Assembly: GCF_900113765.1 (NCBI RefSeq)
Contig: NZ_FOQO01000011.1
Span: 164,558 to 228,557, forward strand
DNA length: 64,000 nt
Source of the DNA: Parapedobacter indicus
GTDB lineage: Bacteria > Bacteroidota > Bacteroidia > Sphingobacteriales > Sphingobacteriaceae
Reading direction: 5' to 3'
Within the stretch, counting starts at the first letter, position 1. Every line of letters starts with the position of its first letter. This document shows positions 52,982 through 62,151 of the stretch, piece by piece. The notes beneath the pieces were generated by a model. It had not been told where the DNA came from, made no database searches, and saw nothing but the letters and a program-made list of their open reading frames with translations. Made by a program: the position numbers and the translations under genes.

Positions 52982-54025
52982 ATGATGAAAATCAGACATG
53001 CTTGCTGGTTGATCGGTCTAATTGGTGTGATGATTGCCACGATAGCATGTGATGGACAACGGAACACGGTCGACGCTTCGTTTTATTATTGGAAGACCGC
53101 GTACGAACCCGACAGTATCGAAAAACATGCACTTGCGCAAATCGGCGCAAAACGATTGTTTGTCCGCATCATGGACATCGATACGCAGGGGCCGCAGGGT
53201 GAGGCCGTCCCAGTTTCGGCAATCACATTCCGGGAGCCGCTTCCGGATTCGGTAGCCATTGTTCCGGTGGTATACGTCGTTAACAAGGTGCTGAAAGACA
53301 TGTCCGCCGTGCAGCAGGACGAGCTGGCCGGCCGACTGATAGATTTCGTGACAGCAAAGGTAAAGCAGGCGGGGAAAACGGGATTTGATGAACTCCAGAT
53401 TGATTGTGACTGGACGGCATCCACAAAAGAAGCATATTTCGGACTGTTAACAGCATTGCGCACACGCGTGGCCGATTCTGTTCGGCTAACGGCTACCTTG
53501 CGCTTACATCAGGTGCGCAACCGGCGAAGTAGCGGCATACCACCGGTAGACCGTGCACTGCTGATGTGCTATAATATGGGTAATTTGAGGAAACCAGGAG
53601 CACACAATTCCATTATGGACCTGCGGGAAATGGAGATTTACCTGAAAGATTTCCTGCACGAATATCCATTGCCGATGGATATTGCATTGCCTTTATTCAA
53701 CTGGTCGGTCGTATTTCGCAATGGCGAATATGCCGGCATCAGCAAACGACTCGATCCAACCATGCTATCGGATACCGCGGTTTTTGCCCGGAATGCAAAG
53801 TCGTCGTTATATCGATTGAAGGTTGCCCTGCCCGCCGCGGGATTACGTCGGGGCGATGTGGTACGAAGAGAGGAAACCCGGTGGGAAGATCTATCTGCTG
53901 CTGCAGATTTCCTAGTCAGGCATAGGCGGAAGGAAAAGTTTACCTTATTGTTTTATCACTTGGATAACCAGGTACTTAAATCATTTTCTGATGAACAGCT
54001 TCAAGAGATTGTGCATCGTTTTTAG
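52982..54025 (+). CDS. exported lipoprotein of unknown function, first of a three-gene cluster
   Basis: About 347 residues. Start at ATG 52982 or 52985: the upstream frame to 52901 adds no sense, while MMKIRHACWLIGLIG leads into a lipobox IATIAC (Cys about residue 23). The mature part has alternating hydrophobic strands and helices, such as RLFVRIMDIDTQG, FDELQIDCDWTAS, VRLTATLRLHQV, ALLMCYNMGNLR and MDIALPLFNWSVVF. That pattern fits a TIM-barrel, perhaps of glycosidase type (inference). The acids in LQIDCDW would be at the right place for catalysis. No family recognised with confidence. The next gene overlaps its last 35 nt. Confidence 0.75.
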   Translation: MMKIRHACWLIGLIGVMIATIACDGQRNTVDASFYYWKTAYEPDSIEKHALAQIGAKRLFVRIMDIDTQGPQGEAVPVSAITFREPLPDSVAIVPVVYVVNKVLKDMSAVQQDELAGRLIDFVTAKVKQAGKTGFDELQIDCDWTASTKEAYFGLLTALRTRVADSVRLTATLRLHQVRNRRSSGIPPVDRALLMCYNMGNLRKPGAHNSIMDLREMEIYLKDFLHEYPLPMDIALPLFNWSVVFRNGEYAGISKRLDPTMLSDTAVFARNAKSSLYRLKVALPAAGLRRGDVVRREETRWEDLSAAADFLVRHRRKEKFTLLFYHLDNQVLKSFSDEQLQEIVHRF

Positions 54026-56456
54026 TGCATTCTCGCTCAGTTATTTCGGCGAGATAGCCATCAACATCGCATGCGGTCCGGAACCAGATCCGTACGATTA
54101 TTACGTGTCATTTTTCCACAATAATGTGCCGGGTAATGGCTATGTGCCTTTTTCATTTACGAACATGACTTTTCTTTACGAAGAAACCGAACCCGAATCC
54201 GAGGCGCTGATCAATAGCCGGGAATGGGCGGATTACCTTGGAAAGGGCGTGCAAGCGGTGGATGTGGAACACTTGATGTACCACACGGACATCGCAACGG
54301 ATTCGGTTATCCTGCGTTACCTTACCGGAAAGGATACTGTGCTTCCTGACAGCCTCGCAGCCAACACGTATCTCAAGGGGTTGAAAAGAAACGAAGCGGC
54401 GGGCAACTATTTCCTATTTGCCAAGGAGCTGGAGCCCTATGCGGCGGTAACTTACAACCACTATTGGGATCCGGATCCCAGAGATACCATGGACCTTAGC
54501 CGGATGGCGGGGCTTGCAGACCGGGCGCTCGAACTGGCCGACGAATATCCGCGGAATAGCTTTCTTCGCCTCCGTTATGCTTACCAAGCTGCTCGAATGT
54601 ATCATTATTCGGGCTCGTTTGAACGTTGCCTGGAAACCTATAACGGATATATCGATCCGTCGCGGGAAAAATCTGCGGTCAAAGGATGGGCACGTGCACT
54701 CAAAGCAGGTGCAACCAGGCGCCTTCATGAGCCCGCTGAGGCCGCATATCTATTTTCAAGGGTATTTGCCACGAGTCCTGAACGACGGGTACAAGCTTAC
54801 AAGAACTTCCATTACATAGACGTTCCATTCGAAGAGGTACTTGCCCTCGCCCAATCAAACAAGGAACGGGCAGCCATTTGGGCAATCCAGGGATTCAACA
54901 ACGGCGACTTTGACAGGGAAACGCTGGCATCTGTATACAGTCTTTCCCCGAAAAGCCAGCTTGTGGCGGTGTTGCTTACCCGGGAAATCAACAAATTGGA
55001 AAGCCAGCTCACGGAGGCCTCGCAATACTACGGCGGGGGATGGTGGACCACCTATTACCGGCCCGATTCGACTCAGGCAAAAGCCCGTGATCATGCGGTC
55101 TGGGTAGCTGATTTCGCTCGACGACTGGCGTCTGAAAGGCAATATGCTGAGCCTGGATTGGGGATTGTGAGTGAAGCGTATGTAGAATGGCTGCTAGGCA
55201 ATGTTAGCGAAGCGGAGACGTTGCTGGCAGGCATAAAAGTGGACCGGCTTTCTGAACGGTTGGCTGACCAGTACCGTATTGTTGAACTGTTGATCAAGAT
55301 AAATCAGCTGGCCGTAACGAATACCGTGGATGAAGCCGCTATATTACCAGCATTGCAATGGTTAGACCAAAAACGGCGTGCCGAAATCGACCAGGCAAAA
55401 GCGCGTTACGGAAGCGAACAATATTCCTGGATGGGCGCAGGCGACCTTCGATTCAACCGCACCGCAACCAATTTGTACCAATCCGTACTGGCACCGCATT
55501 ATATGCAGCAAAAGGATACCGCCATGGCTGCCTTGTTGATGTGGAAAGGGGAATCTCCGTGGGAAACCGAAACTGAGCAGACCGGAGAACTATACGGCCG
55601 CCTGGGATGGCCTACACAAGCCTTTTGGCAAGAACAATTGCAGCCAGCAACACTTGAACAACTGGCGACCTGGAGTAAAGAGGGGTTGAATAGGCCATGG
55701 GCACCACTTTTTGCGCAACAATTGGGTGGGTTGGAATCCGACCAATTCTGGGATTTACTCGGAACGGCCTACCTGCGCATGCACGACTATCCCGCGGCGG
55801 CAAGGGCGTTTGCTAACCTTTCGGCAGGTTTCGCCCTCCCCACACCCGTGAATTGGTACAGCGCAGAGGAGGATACGTTATGGCCCGATCCGTTTGTGGC
55901 GACACTCAATGACTATCCGAAGCAATTTGGTGATGAAGCGCTAACCAAAGCAGAATTTGCAAGAAGCATGGCCGATTTGCAGCGGCGGATTGTGGAAGAT
56001 CCGGGTCACGCCGCTGATTATTACTTCCAGCTGGCCAATGGGGTCTATCAGACCGGGGCATTTGGCAATTCCTGGCAACTGATCAGCTACAGCTGGACGA
56101 GTTCTGACAATTATGTGAAAGGCACCTACTACTATTCCGGTGATTTCCACGAGGCCCGGCAAGCGGCAGTATGGTATAAGAAGGCACGGGAGTTGAGTAA
56201 AGATCGGGAGTTCCGGGCCAAATGCACATTCATGCTGGCAAAATGCGAGCAGAAGTCGTATCTATTCAACAGCGTTAGCGACTATTACAATGCACGTACG
56301 TGGGAGCGGGATCAACCCGATCCGTACTGGCTATTCAGTCAACGTAATCAGTATTTCAAAGAACTGAAGGAGGACTACCTCGATACCAAGTTTATCGGCA
56401 GCGCAGTTGCGGAATGCACCTACCTAGCGGATTTTATTAGGCCAAATTCCCCATAA
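53991..56456 (+). CDS. large exported helical-repeat protein, unknown
   Basis: 821 residues with an N-terminal signal (CIVFSAFSLSYFGEIAINIACG); the Cys at about 28 could be a lipid site. A conserved-looking start domain (PEPDPYDYYVSFFHNNV) is followed by long helical repeats of TPR-like spacing (for example RLRYAYQAARMYHYSGSFER, AAYLFSRVFATSPERRVQAY and AARAFANLSAGF). It has many aromatic residues, and the C-terminal part returns to ADYYFQLANGVYQTGAFGNS. I do not recognise a described function. Overlap with the previous gene and 3-nt spacing to the next show one operon. Confidence 0.8.
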   Translation: MNSFKRLCIVFSAFSLSYFGEIAINIACGPEPDPYDYYVSFFHNNVPGNGYVPFSFTNMTFLYEETEPESEALINSREWADYLGKGVQAVDVEHLMYHTDIATDSVILRYLTGKDTVLPDSLAANTYLKGLKRNEAAGNYFLFAKELEPYAAVTYNHYWDPDPRDTMDLSRMAGLADRALELADEYPRNSFLRLRYAYQAARMYHYSGSFERCLETYNGYIDPSREKSAVKGWARALKAGATRRLHEPAEAAYLFSRVFATSPERRVQAYKNFHYIDVPFEEVLALAQSNKERAAIWAIQGFNNGDFDRETLASVYSLSPKSQLVAVLLTREINKLESQLTEASQYYGGGWWTTYYRPDSTQAKARDHAVWVADFARRLASERQYAEPGLGIVSEAYVEWLLGNVSEAETLLAGIKVDRLSERLADQYRIVELLIKINQLAVTNTVDEAAILPALQWLDQKRRAEIDQAKARYGSEQYSWMGAGDLRFNRTATNLYQSVLAPHYMQQKDTAMAALLMWKGESPWETETEQTGELYGRLGWPTQAFWQEQLQPATLEQLATWSKEGLNRPWAPLFAQQLGGLESDQFWDLLGTAYLRMHDYPAAARAFANLSAGFALPTPVNWYSAEEDTLWPDPFVATLNDYPKQFGDEALTKAEFARSMADLQRRIVEDPGHAADYYFQLANGVYQTGAFGNSWQLISYSWTSSDNYVKGTYYYSGDFHEARQAAVWYKKARELSKDREFRAKCTFMLAKCEQKSYLFNSVSDYYNARTWERDQPDPYWLFSQRNQYFKELKEDYLDTKFIGSAVAECTYLADFIRPNSP

Positions 56457-56459
56457 AGG

Positions 56460-57824
56460 ATGTCGTACCTGAATAGTTATGTCCGGTTTTTAGGAGTATG
56501 GATGATTTTGTTGATCGGATTCCCGTGGACAGCGTCGGCACAATCCGTATGGACGGGAACGTGGTCCTTGTCGTACAAGCCATGGCCGCATATCCCGGCG
56601 ATCGACATAACGTTACAGATCGCAGATCCTACAGCCAATATGCTGTATCCTGCCAAGCTGGAGTTGACGCACGGTACATTCAACGGTGAGTATGAGCTGT
56701 TACTCGTCAAGAAGAACGATGGCCAACTGGGAGTAGGGCGCAACAAATACCCACTGGTAGAGGAGCCTTTCGGACTCGGACCCTGGATGATGTATCTGAA
56801 TGGCGTATTGGAATGTCAACAAACGGATACCACAGGGGAACGTTTGGTGCTGAAACGGCTTTGGCTGGATAATTTCGGGATTTTCATGCGGGGGCTTTAC
56901 GATAATGAATTTTACACCAATACCAAGGCATTTCTACGGGATTTCTTGTATCGGGTGGACATTGCACTTGAGCGAGTAGATGATAAGCCCTGGGAGCACC
57001 CGCATACGATCCGAATGATCAATACCGATACCATCTACTACGGCGTGTACGATCCGATCAAGAGCGATCGGGATGTTTTGAGCTTGACCATTCAGGACGA
57101 AGAACGTTACGATCGCGATACCGTCAGCATTGTACACAATGGCAAAATACTGGCGGACAGGTTGCCCTTGGAGCAGGCAATGGCGTTGGATAGCATAACC
57201 TTGGACACTGGTGAGAATTACTTGGCTTTTTTTGCTGACAACTACGGTGATCTACCACCCAATACCGCTAAGTTTATTATCGGAACCGATGGCGACAATG
57301 GCCAACTGTATGGGTTTGATTTCAGTGATCGTAGCAACGCCTATTCAACGGTAATGGTAGCACGTTTCCAATATCAACCAAAAGCTCCTATAACAACCCA
57401 ACTACCTGTAACGCCAGTACCCGATGCGCTACCCCGTACCATCGACCGCGACGAACCAGCTACCCCGGGAACACCTGTCTATACGAAAGGCCGACGCAAC
57501 CAACGCATCGGGCAACTGACAGTCAGTGCCGAACAGGTGATGCTGGAATTACGCGACGAGCAGGTGGAAGATGGCGACGTCATCTCGTTGGAGGTCAATG
57601 GTGCGGTCGTTGCGAATGGGATGGAAGTGACTCAGCAAGGGCGTCGGTTTGGCGTAACATTGAAACGCGGTCGCAACCGTATCGTCTTCCGTGCGGAGAA
57701 CCTCGGCCGAATCCCGCCAAATACAGCGGTATTACTGGTGGATGCGGACGGAGAACAGCGAAAATTCCACCTCAGTACAGATTTCGAACGGAATAACGTG
57801 CTCGATGTGATCTTTCATCCCTGA
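56460..57824 (+). CDS. exported protein with a duplicated C-terminal beta domain, unknown
   Basis: 454 residues, signal peptide to about residue 28 (ILLIGFPWTASAQ). An N-terminal domain (about 29-190) precedes two copies of a domain of about 95 residues. Copy 1 (206-304) has FFADNYGDLPPNTA, and copy 2 (360-454) has FRAENLGRIPPNTA, each followed by a glycine/Asp turn (GTDGDN, DADGEQ) and a F/H-D-F strand. A Pro/Thr linker separates them. The repeat is likely a beta sandwich for ligand or surface binding; that is inference. Last gene of the three-gene cluster. Confidence 0.8.
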   Translation: MSYLNSYVRFLGVWMILLIGFPWTASAQSVWTGTWSLSYKPWPHIPAIDITLQIADPTANMLYPAKLELTHGTFNGEYELLLVKKNDGQLGVGRNKYPLVEEPFGLGPWMMYLNGVLECQQTDTTGERLVLKRLWLDNFGIFMRGLYDNEFYTNTKAFLRDFLYRVDIALERVDDKPWEHPHTIRMINTDTIYYGVYDPIKSDRDVLSLTIQDEERYDRDTVSIVHNGKILADRLPLEQAMALDSITLDTGENYLAFFADNYGDLPPNTAKFIIGTDGDNGQLYGFDFSDRSNAYSTVMVARFQYQPKAPITTQLPVTPVPDALPRTIDRDEPATPGTPVYTKGRRNQRIGQLTVSAEQVMLELRDEQVEDGDVISLEVNGAVVANGMEVTQQGRRFGVTLKRGRNRIVFRAENLGRIPPNTAVLLVDADGEQRKFHLSTDFERNNVLDVIFHP

Positions 57825-57925
57825 TTGTTCATCCTGTGGGCAAAGCCGGCTGAGATAACCCAAGATTTTCGTTGCAAAGCCCGATTGGATTAACGACTTT
57901 TGCCGAGGACAAATCTCCATTCATG

Positions 57926-58069
57926 ATGAAGAAAGCGTTATTCGGGTTGGCGGCTTTGGCATTGCTTTCCTGTGAAAAGACAGAGTATTCACCTGACCCG
58001 CCGCATTCGAAGGAAAGCCTTCTGGAACATACACAGAAATCAGCGGAAAGTGGAGAGGTGTTACGGTAG
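57926..58069 (+). CDS. very small lipoprotein (47 residues), tentative
   Basis: ATG 57926 (or 57923) opens KKALFGLAALALLSC, a full lipoprotein signal with lipobox LLSC at about residue 15. About 32 polar residues follow. Such tiny lipoproteins exist in Bacteroidota. It lies 101 nt after the exported cluster and 53 nt before the epimerase gene, same strand. No family recognised. Confidence 0.45.
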   Translation: MKKALFGLAALALLSCEKTEYSPDPPHSKESLLEHTQKSAESGEVLR

Positions 58070-58122
58070 CCAATGTGGATAAACAGATTCAATATCAGTA
58101 GATCACAAAAATAGTTTGCCCA

Positions 58123-58992
58123 ATGGTTTTGGAAAACGGATTTCTACGAGCGGAAGTCAACGCGAAGGGAGCCGAGCTCAAAAGCTTGAGAAGTACCTCA
58201 GATGGATATGAATATCTATGGAGTGCCGATCCGGCATATTGGGCGAAGACGAGCCCGGTGCTATTTCCCATCGTTGGAGCGTTGAAAGACAATAATTATT
58301 ATTACGCCGGCGAAAAATACGAAATGCTACGTCATGGCTTTGCGCGCGATCATTTTTTTGAAGGGTCGCAATTATCGGATGACGAGGCGCTGTTTGTCTT
58401 GAAAGATACGAAAGAAACCCGCATTTCCTATCCATTTGCCTTTCGCCTTTCCCTGCGGTATGCATTAATAGATCATTCCCTTCGTTGCACATACGAAGTA
58501 CATAATCCAAGTAACGACCATCCGTTATTTTTTTCAGTCGGTGGCCATCCTGCTTTTGCTGTCGGCGGTTCGGGAAAAAAGCCGGTATATCAAGATCATT
58601 ACTTGGAGTTTTCAGAAGATCACGTATTAGACTGTCATGTCATTGACCAGAATCTTATTTCGGGTCATATGGAGATCATTGCATTAGATCACCATCGGCT
58701 GCCGCTCAAGCACGATTTATTCTACAACGATGCGCTGGTGCTGAAAACGCTGAAAAGCCCAATCATTACCCTGCGTAACCGTATCAATGATCACGGAATA
58801 CATGTTAGGCGTGAAGGTTTTCCATATTTCGGTATATGGGCGGCCAAAGATGCTGATTTTGTGTGTTTGGAGCCGTGGTGTGGAATTGCGGATTCGATAC
58901 ACCACAACCAGCGGCTGGAAGACAAGGAAGGAATCCAACGCCTGGACGCTGGAGAGACGTGGATGCGTAGTTGGGAAGTAGCGTGCTTTTAA
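58123..58992 (+). CDS. aldose 1-epimerase family protein
   Basis: 289-residue beta-sandwich sugar epimerase relative (GalM/YeaD/LacX group). Visible: LRAEVNAKGAELKSLRS, the active-site His of MLRHGFARDHFFE, and SVGGHPAFAVG with the second His. The catalytic Glu or Asp region is near FVCLEPWCGIADS. Interconverts alpha and beta forms of a sugar; the LacX-like group is less well defined. The Nudix gene follows by 24 nt. Confidence 0.9.
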   Translation: MVLENGFLRAEVNAKGAELKSLRSTSDGYEYLWSADPAYWAKTSPVLFPIVGALKDNNYYYAGEKYEMLRHGFARDHFFEGSQLSDDEALFVLKDTKETRISYPFAFRLSLRYALIDHSLRCTYEVHNPSNDHPLFFSVGGHPAFAVGGSGKKPVYQDHYLEFSEDHVLDCHVIDQNLISGHMEIIALDHHRLPLKHDLFYNDALVLKTLKSPIITLRNRINDHGIHVRREGFPYFGIWAAKDADFVCLEPWCGIADSIHHNQRLEDKEGIQRLDAGETWMRSWEVACF

Positions 58993-59016
58993 GCAAATAA
59001 TCTTCAAGAGATAACA

Positions 59017-59553
59017 ATGAATAACTGGAAAACCAATCACATAGATCGGGTGTACGACAATCCCTGGATACAAGTGGAACACCGTGAAGTGATCACTCCT
59101 GCGGATAAACCAGGCGTTTATGGGGTGGTGAAATTCAAGAATAAAGCCATCGGTATTGTTCCCGTAGACGATGAAGGATTTGTTTACTTGATAGGACAAT
59201 ATCGCTATCCGTTACACGAATATTCGTGGGAAATCCCCGAAGGGGGAGGGCCGCTGGGCGAAGATCCATTGGCGACTGCCAAACGTGAACTGAAAGAGGA
59301 AACCGGTTTAGTAGCTGAAAAATGGATGCACCTCGGACGTATCCATACCTCTAATTCCGTCACAGACGAAGAAGGGTTTATTTATTTGGCAACCGGATTG
59401 CAATCCGGCGAAGCCGAACCCGAAGAAACGGAAGAACTGCAATTGAAGCGCGTGCCACTAACCGAGGCGGTGGAAATGGTGATGCGGGGGGAAATCACCG
59501 ACTCCATTTCTATGTGCGGTATTTTAATGGTGGCGCGGATTATGCATATATAA
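59017..59553 (+). CDS. Nudix hydrolase (ADP-ribose pyrophosphatase type)
   Basis: 178 residues. The Nudix box fits GX5EX7REUXEEXGU: GGGPLGEDPLATAKRELKEE then TGL (about residues 75-97). The lead-in QYRYPLHEYSWEIPEGG is typical of the ADP-ribose pyrophosphatase branch. It hydrolyses nucleoside diphosphate-linked compounds. Follows the epimerase gene closely, and may act on a nucleotide-sugar or house-cleaning substrate. Confidence 0.92.
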   Translation: MNNWKTNHIDRVYDNPWIQVEHREVITPADKPGVYGVVKFKNKAIGIVPVDDEGFVYLIGQYRYPLHEYSWEIPEGGGPLGEDPLATAKRELKEETGLVAEKWMHLGRIHTSNSVTDEEGFIYLATGLQSGEAEPEETEELQLKRVPLTEAVEMVMRGEITDSISMCGILMVARIMHI

Positions 59554-59647
59554 CAGCGCTTGCTACCACCCTGTCCATTACATAAAACGATAATTTATTA
59601 AGGAGGTTTGCCTCTGCTGCTCCTCAGGTTTATGCCAAAACTACTAT

Positions 59648-59716
59648 TTACTCGGTGTATAGTCTGGTTTTATTCGGTGTTCATTCGGGGTTTATTCGGG
59701 AGTTAACCGAATAAAC
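59648..59716. repeat. short direct repeats and a 10-bp hairpin with the ATTCGG core
   Basis: Copies of a TTTATTCGG-like unit occur at about 59648 (TTACTCGG), 59670, 59682 and 59691. The last unit, GTTTATTCGG (59690-59699), forms a perfect inverted repeat with CCGAATAAAC (59707-59716), loop of 7. The spacing of successive copies is 9-22 bp. No coding sense. The rest of the 321-nt intergenic stretch 59554-59874 holds only the LOG gene promoter. Confidence 0.55.
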
Positions 59717-59832
59717 TAAAAGTAAACTAAAAAGGATAAATGAATTTTCTGAAATGTATTGGTGTGTTTGGTTTAAGAAAAAGGTAAGGCATAGTTGAAG
59801 CGAATCAGGTTACTTTTATTAAGCGATTATAA

Positions 59833-59863
59833 TTGCAGAAAAAGGCAACTTTATCTAAGTTTG
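59833..59863 (+). promoter_or_regulatory. promoter of the LOG gene
   Basis: TTG (59833-59835), 20-nt spacer, TAAGTTTG (59856-59863). Expected start near 59870, only about 5 nt before the ATG, so the message would be nearly leaderless. Confidence 0.75.
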
Positions 59864-59874
59864 TTTCATTATAT

Positions 59875-60456
59875 ATGAAGCATATCGTTGTTTTTTGCGG
59901 TTCGAGCATGGGAACGGATCGCATTTATGAAGAGCAAGCCTACCTACTTGGCAAAACACTGGCCGAGTCTGGCATCGGATTGGTATATGGCGGTGCCAAA
60001 GTGGGACTCATGGGGGCCGTAGCCAACGGTGCGCTTCGGCACGGTGGGAGGGTAGTGGGCGTGCTGCCCTATTTTTTACAGACCAAGGAGATTGCCCACG
60101 AAGGACTCACAGAACTGGTTATCGTCGATACAATGCATGAACGGAAGACGAAAATGAACCAACTTTGTGATGGTGTCATCGCATTGCCCGGCGGCTTCGG
60201 TACGCTCGAAGAGTTTTTCGAGATGCTGACCTGGGGACAACTGGGGCTGCATCAGAAGCCCATGGGATTGTTGAATACGGATGGGTTCTACGACGAACTG
60301 ATCGCGCTTGCGCAGCACATGGTCAATAAGGGGTTCTTAAAGGAAATCAATCAACGGATGCTGTTGTGGAGTGCAGATATCCCGGATTTACTGAATAAGA
60401 TGCATAATTATCAACCCCCCGCCGTGGGTAAATGGATTACCCAAGAAACCACTTGA
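59875..60456 (+). CDS. LOG family protein (cytokinin-riboside phosphoribohydrolase-like)
   Basis: 193 residues. Motifs GGAKVGLMGAVANGAL and PGGFGTLEEFFEMLTWGQLG are diagnostic for the LOG/TIGR00730 Rossmann family, which hydrolyses nucleoside 5'-monophosphates to base and ribose 5-phosphate. Start chosen at ATG 59875: the frame extends to a TTG at 59833, but that triplet is the -33 box of the promoter. The permease gene start overlaps its stop by 1 nt. Confidence 0.93.
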   Translation: MKHIVVFCGSSMGTDRIYEEQAYLLGKTLAESGIGLVYGGAKVGLMGAVANGALRHGGRVVGVLPYFLQTKEIAHEGLTELVIVDTMHERKTKMNQLCDGVIALPGGFGTLEEFFEMLTWGQLGLHQKPMGLLNTDGFYDELIALAQHMVNKGFLKEINQRMLLWSADIPDLLNKMHNYQPPAVGKWITQETT

Positions 60457-61379
60457 TGACCGCCTTGTCTTATTTCTTTCGTCTGCAGGTGAAAAGAATG
60501 CGCCGTACGATCAGCGATTGGGGGTTGAATCCTTGGTTGATCTATATCGGTGCCCCCCTGCTATTTGCAGGTGGGTCCATCGCGTTATTTTCACGCACAA
60601 CATACGCCAATTGGATTTATGTAGGCATCGCAGCCATTGCGCTTGTTCAATTGAGTGGCTCGGTGCGTTTAGGCTTTCTCCAACAGGTCTTCGATCAACA
60701 GACTTATTGGCGCATCCGTATGCTCGAAAACACGCTGATGGTTATGCCATTTATGGTATTTCTTCTATATAGGGGCGAAGCGTGGTTTATTTTGGGCCTG
60801 TTGGTGTTGGCGGTGATCACGCTGCCGCTCAGGCTTGGTTCGAAAGGATCGACCCCATTGCCTACGCCGTTCTCCAACCGTCCTTTTGAATTTGCCGTGG
60901 GTTTTAGAAACTCCGTCGGGCTGCTATTCATCGCCTATGTATTGATGATTGTCGGTATCTCGGTAGGCAATGGACATCTCAGCATAGCTACGTTGTTGTT
61001 GGTTGTGTTAGTATGTTCCAATTATTATGCATGGAGTGAACCCTTGCTGTATGTTTGGATTTACCAGTTGACGCCCCAGGCTTTTCTTTGGCTGAAGGTA
61101 AGGATAGCATTTGGACACCTGACCGTCGTGTTGCTTCCCTTGGTTCTGGCTGTTGCCTGTTTTTTTCCGGGTGATTGGCTTATTGTGCTGGCGATTGTTG
61201 CAATGGGATATGGTTATCTGGCCTTGGTTGTGCTGGCCAAGTACGCAGCTTTTCCGCGGGGTGTGAGTTTTCTACAGGGTATTATCATGGCTGTGTCGTT
61301 GATGTTTCCCCCCTTGCTATTGGTTTCTGTGCCTTATTTCTTTCGTCAGGCAAAAAATAATATATCATTGATTCTATGA
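60456..61379 (+). CDS. polytopic membrane protein, ABC permease partner
   Basis: 307 residues, predicted six or more membrane helices with a basic N-terminus (FFRLQVKRMRR). No clear family motif. It overlaps the LOG stop by 1 nt and the ATPase start by 4 nt (ATGA), so it is the membrane partner of that ATPase. Start at ATG 60456; upstream codons to 60432 lie in the LOG gene. Substrate unknown. Confidence 0.8.
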   Translation: MTALSYFFRLQVKRMRRTISDWGLNPWLIYIGAPLLFAGGSIALFSRTTYANWIYVGIAAIALVQLSGSVRLGFLQQVFDQQTYWRIRMLENTLMVMPFMVFLLYRGEAWFILGLLVLAVITLPLRLGSKGSTPLPTPFSNRPFEFAVGFRNSVGLLFIAYVLMIVGISVGNGHLSIATLLLVVLVCSNYYAWSEPLLYVWIYQLTPQAFLWLKVRIAFGHLTVVLLPLVLAVACFFPGDWLIVLAIVAMGYGYLALVVLAKYAAFPRGVSFLQGIIMAVSLMFPPLLLVSVPYFFRQAKNNISLIL

Positions 61380-62056
61380 ATGTTGAAGTACGTGGTTTAA
61401 TGAAATCATTCGGACAGAATGAGGTGTTGAAAGGGATCGATCTGGATTTCCGTTCGGGGCAGGTATATGGCCTGGTGGGACGAAATGGCGCGGGAAAGAC
61501 TACCTTTTTTAATTGCCTGGCGGGGCTGGAAAAACATCGCGGCAGCATAACCGTCGATAGCGGGAGGCTGAAAGACCGATTGGGTTTTTTACAGACTGAA
61601 CCTTATTTTCCGTCGAAGCTTACCGGACGCGAGTATTTGCGGTTATTCTGCAAAGCGCGGAGGGTGCCGGACGAAGGCCTCGACGAACAAAATGTATTTG
61701 ACCTTCCGCTTGACCGGTATGCGCAGCAGTATTCTACCGGTATGAAGAAGAAGCTTGGCCTGCTGGCAGTTCTTTTGCAGCGGAACGGCTTTTTTATCCT
61801 GGATGAACCTTTTAATGGCGTAGATATCCACAGTGGGTTGCTGATTACTGAAATTATCCGGCGGTTGAAAGGAGAAGGAAAAACCGTCTTAATCTCATCC
61901 CATATCTTTTCGACGCTCAAGGAAACCTGCGACACGATTCACGTACTAAACGAAGGTAGGATTACCGAAACCATTGGAAAAGACGAGTTCGATCGATTGG
62001 AACACGATATGGTTGCCTTTGCCGTTGGAAATAGATTGGATGCGCTTCGATTTTAG
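61376..62056 (+). CDS. ABC transporter ATP-binding protein
   Basis: 226 residues. Walker A GRNGAGKTT (about residue 36), signature YSTGMKKKLGL (variant of LSGGQ, as in CcmA/drug exporters), Walker B FFILDEPFNGVD and switch His in ISSHIF. The pattern fits CcmA/ABC-2 type export ATPases. Coupled to the preceding membrane protein. The cargo is not evident; association with LOG may be incidental. Confidence 0.92.
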   Translation: MNVEVRGLMKSFGQNEVLKGIDLDFRSGQVYGLVGRNGAGKTTFFNCLAGLEKHRGSITVDSGRLKDRLGFLQTEPYFPSKLTGREYLRLFCKARRVPDEGLDEQNVFDLPLDRYAQQYSTGMKKKLGLLAVLLQRNGFFILDEPFNGVDIHSGLLITEIIRRLKGEGKTVLISSHIFSTLKETCDTIHVLNEGRITETIGKDEFDRLEHDMVAFAVGNRLDALRF

Positions 62057-62088
62057 GGTTTTTATCTGCAGGGAAAGTTCCCATAAAA

Positions 62089-62133
62089 CCGAAAAGTTCA
62101 CCATAGATAATCCTTTTTTAATCGGCATCTTTG
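62089..62133 (+). promoter_or_regulatory. AraC-box promoter of the araC-type gene
   Basis: CCGAAAAGTTCACCA (62089-62103), then exactly 22 nt, then CATCTTTG (62126-62133) as the -7 box. A second AAAGTTCC site lies 19 bp upstream of AAAGTTCA. The -33 TTG is missing, as in activator-dependent promoters. Identical arrangement precedes the SDR gene. Confidence 0.7.
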
Positions 62134-62151
62134 TACTACCTTTCCATTAAG

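Noticed and set aside
59833..59874. TTG start for the LOG protein
   Set aside because: That TTG is the -33 promoter element, 20 nt before a TAAGTTTG box.
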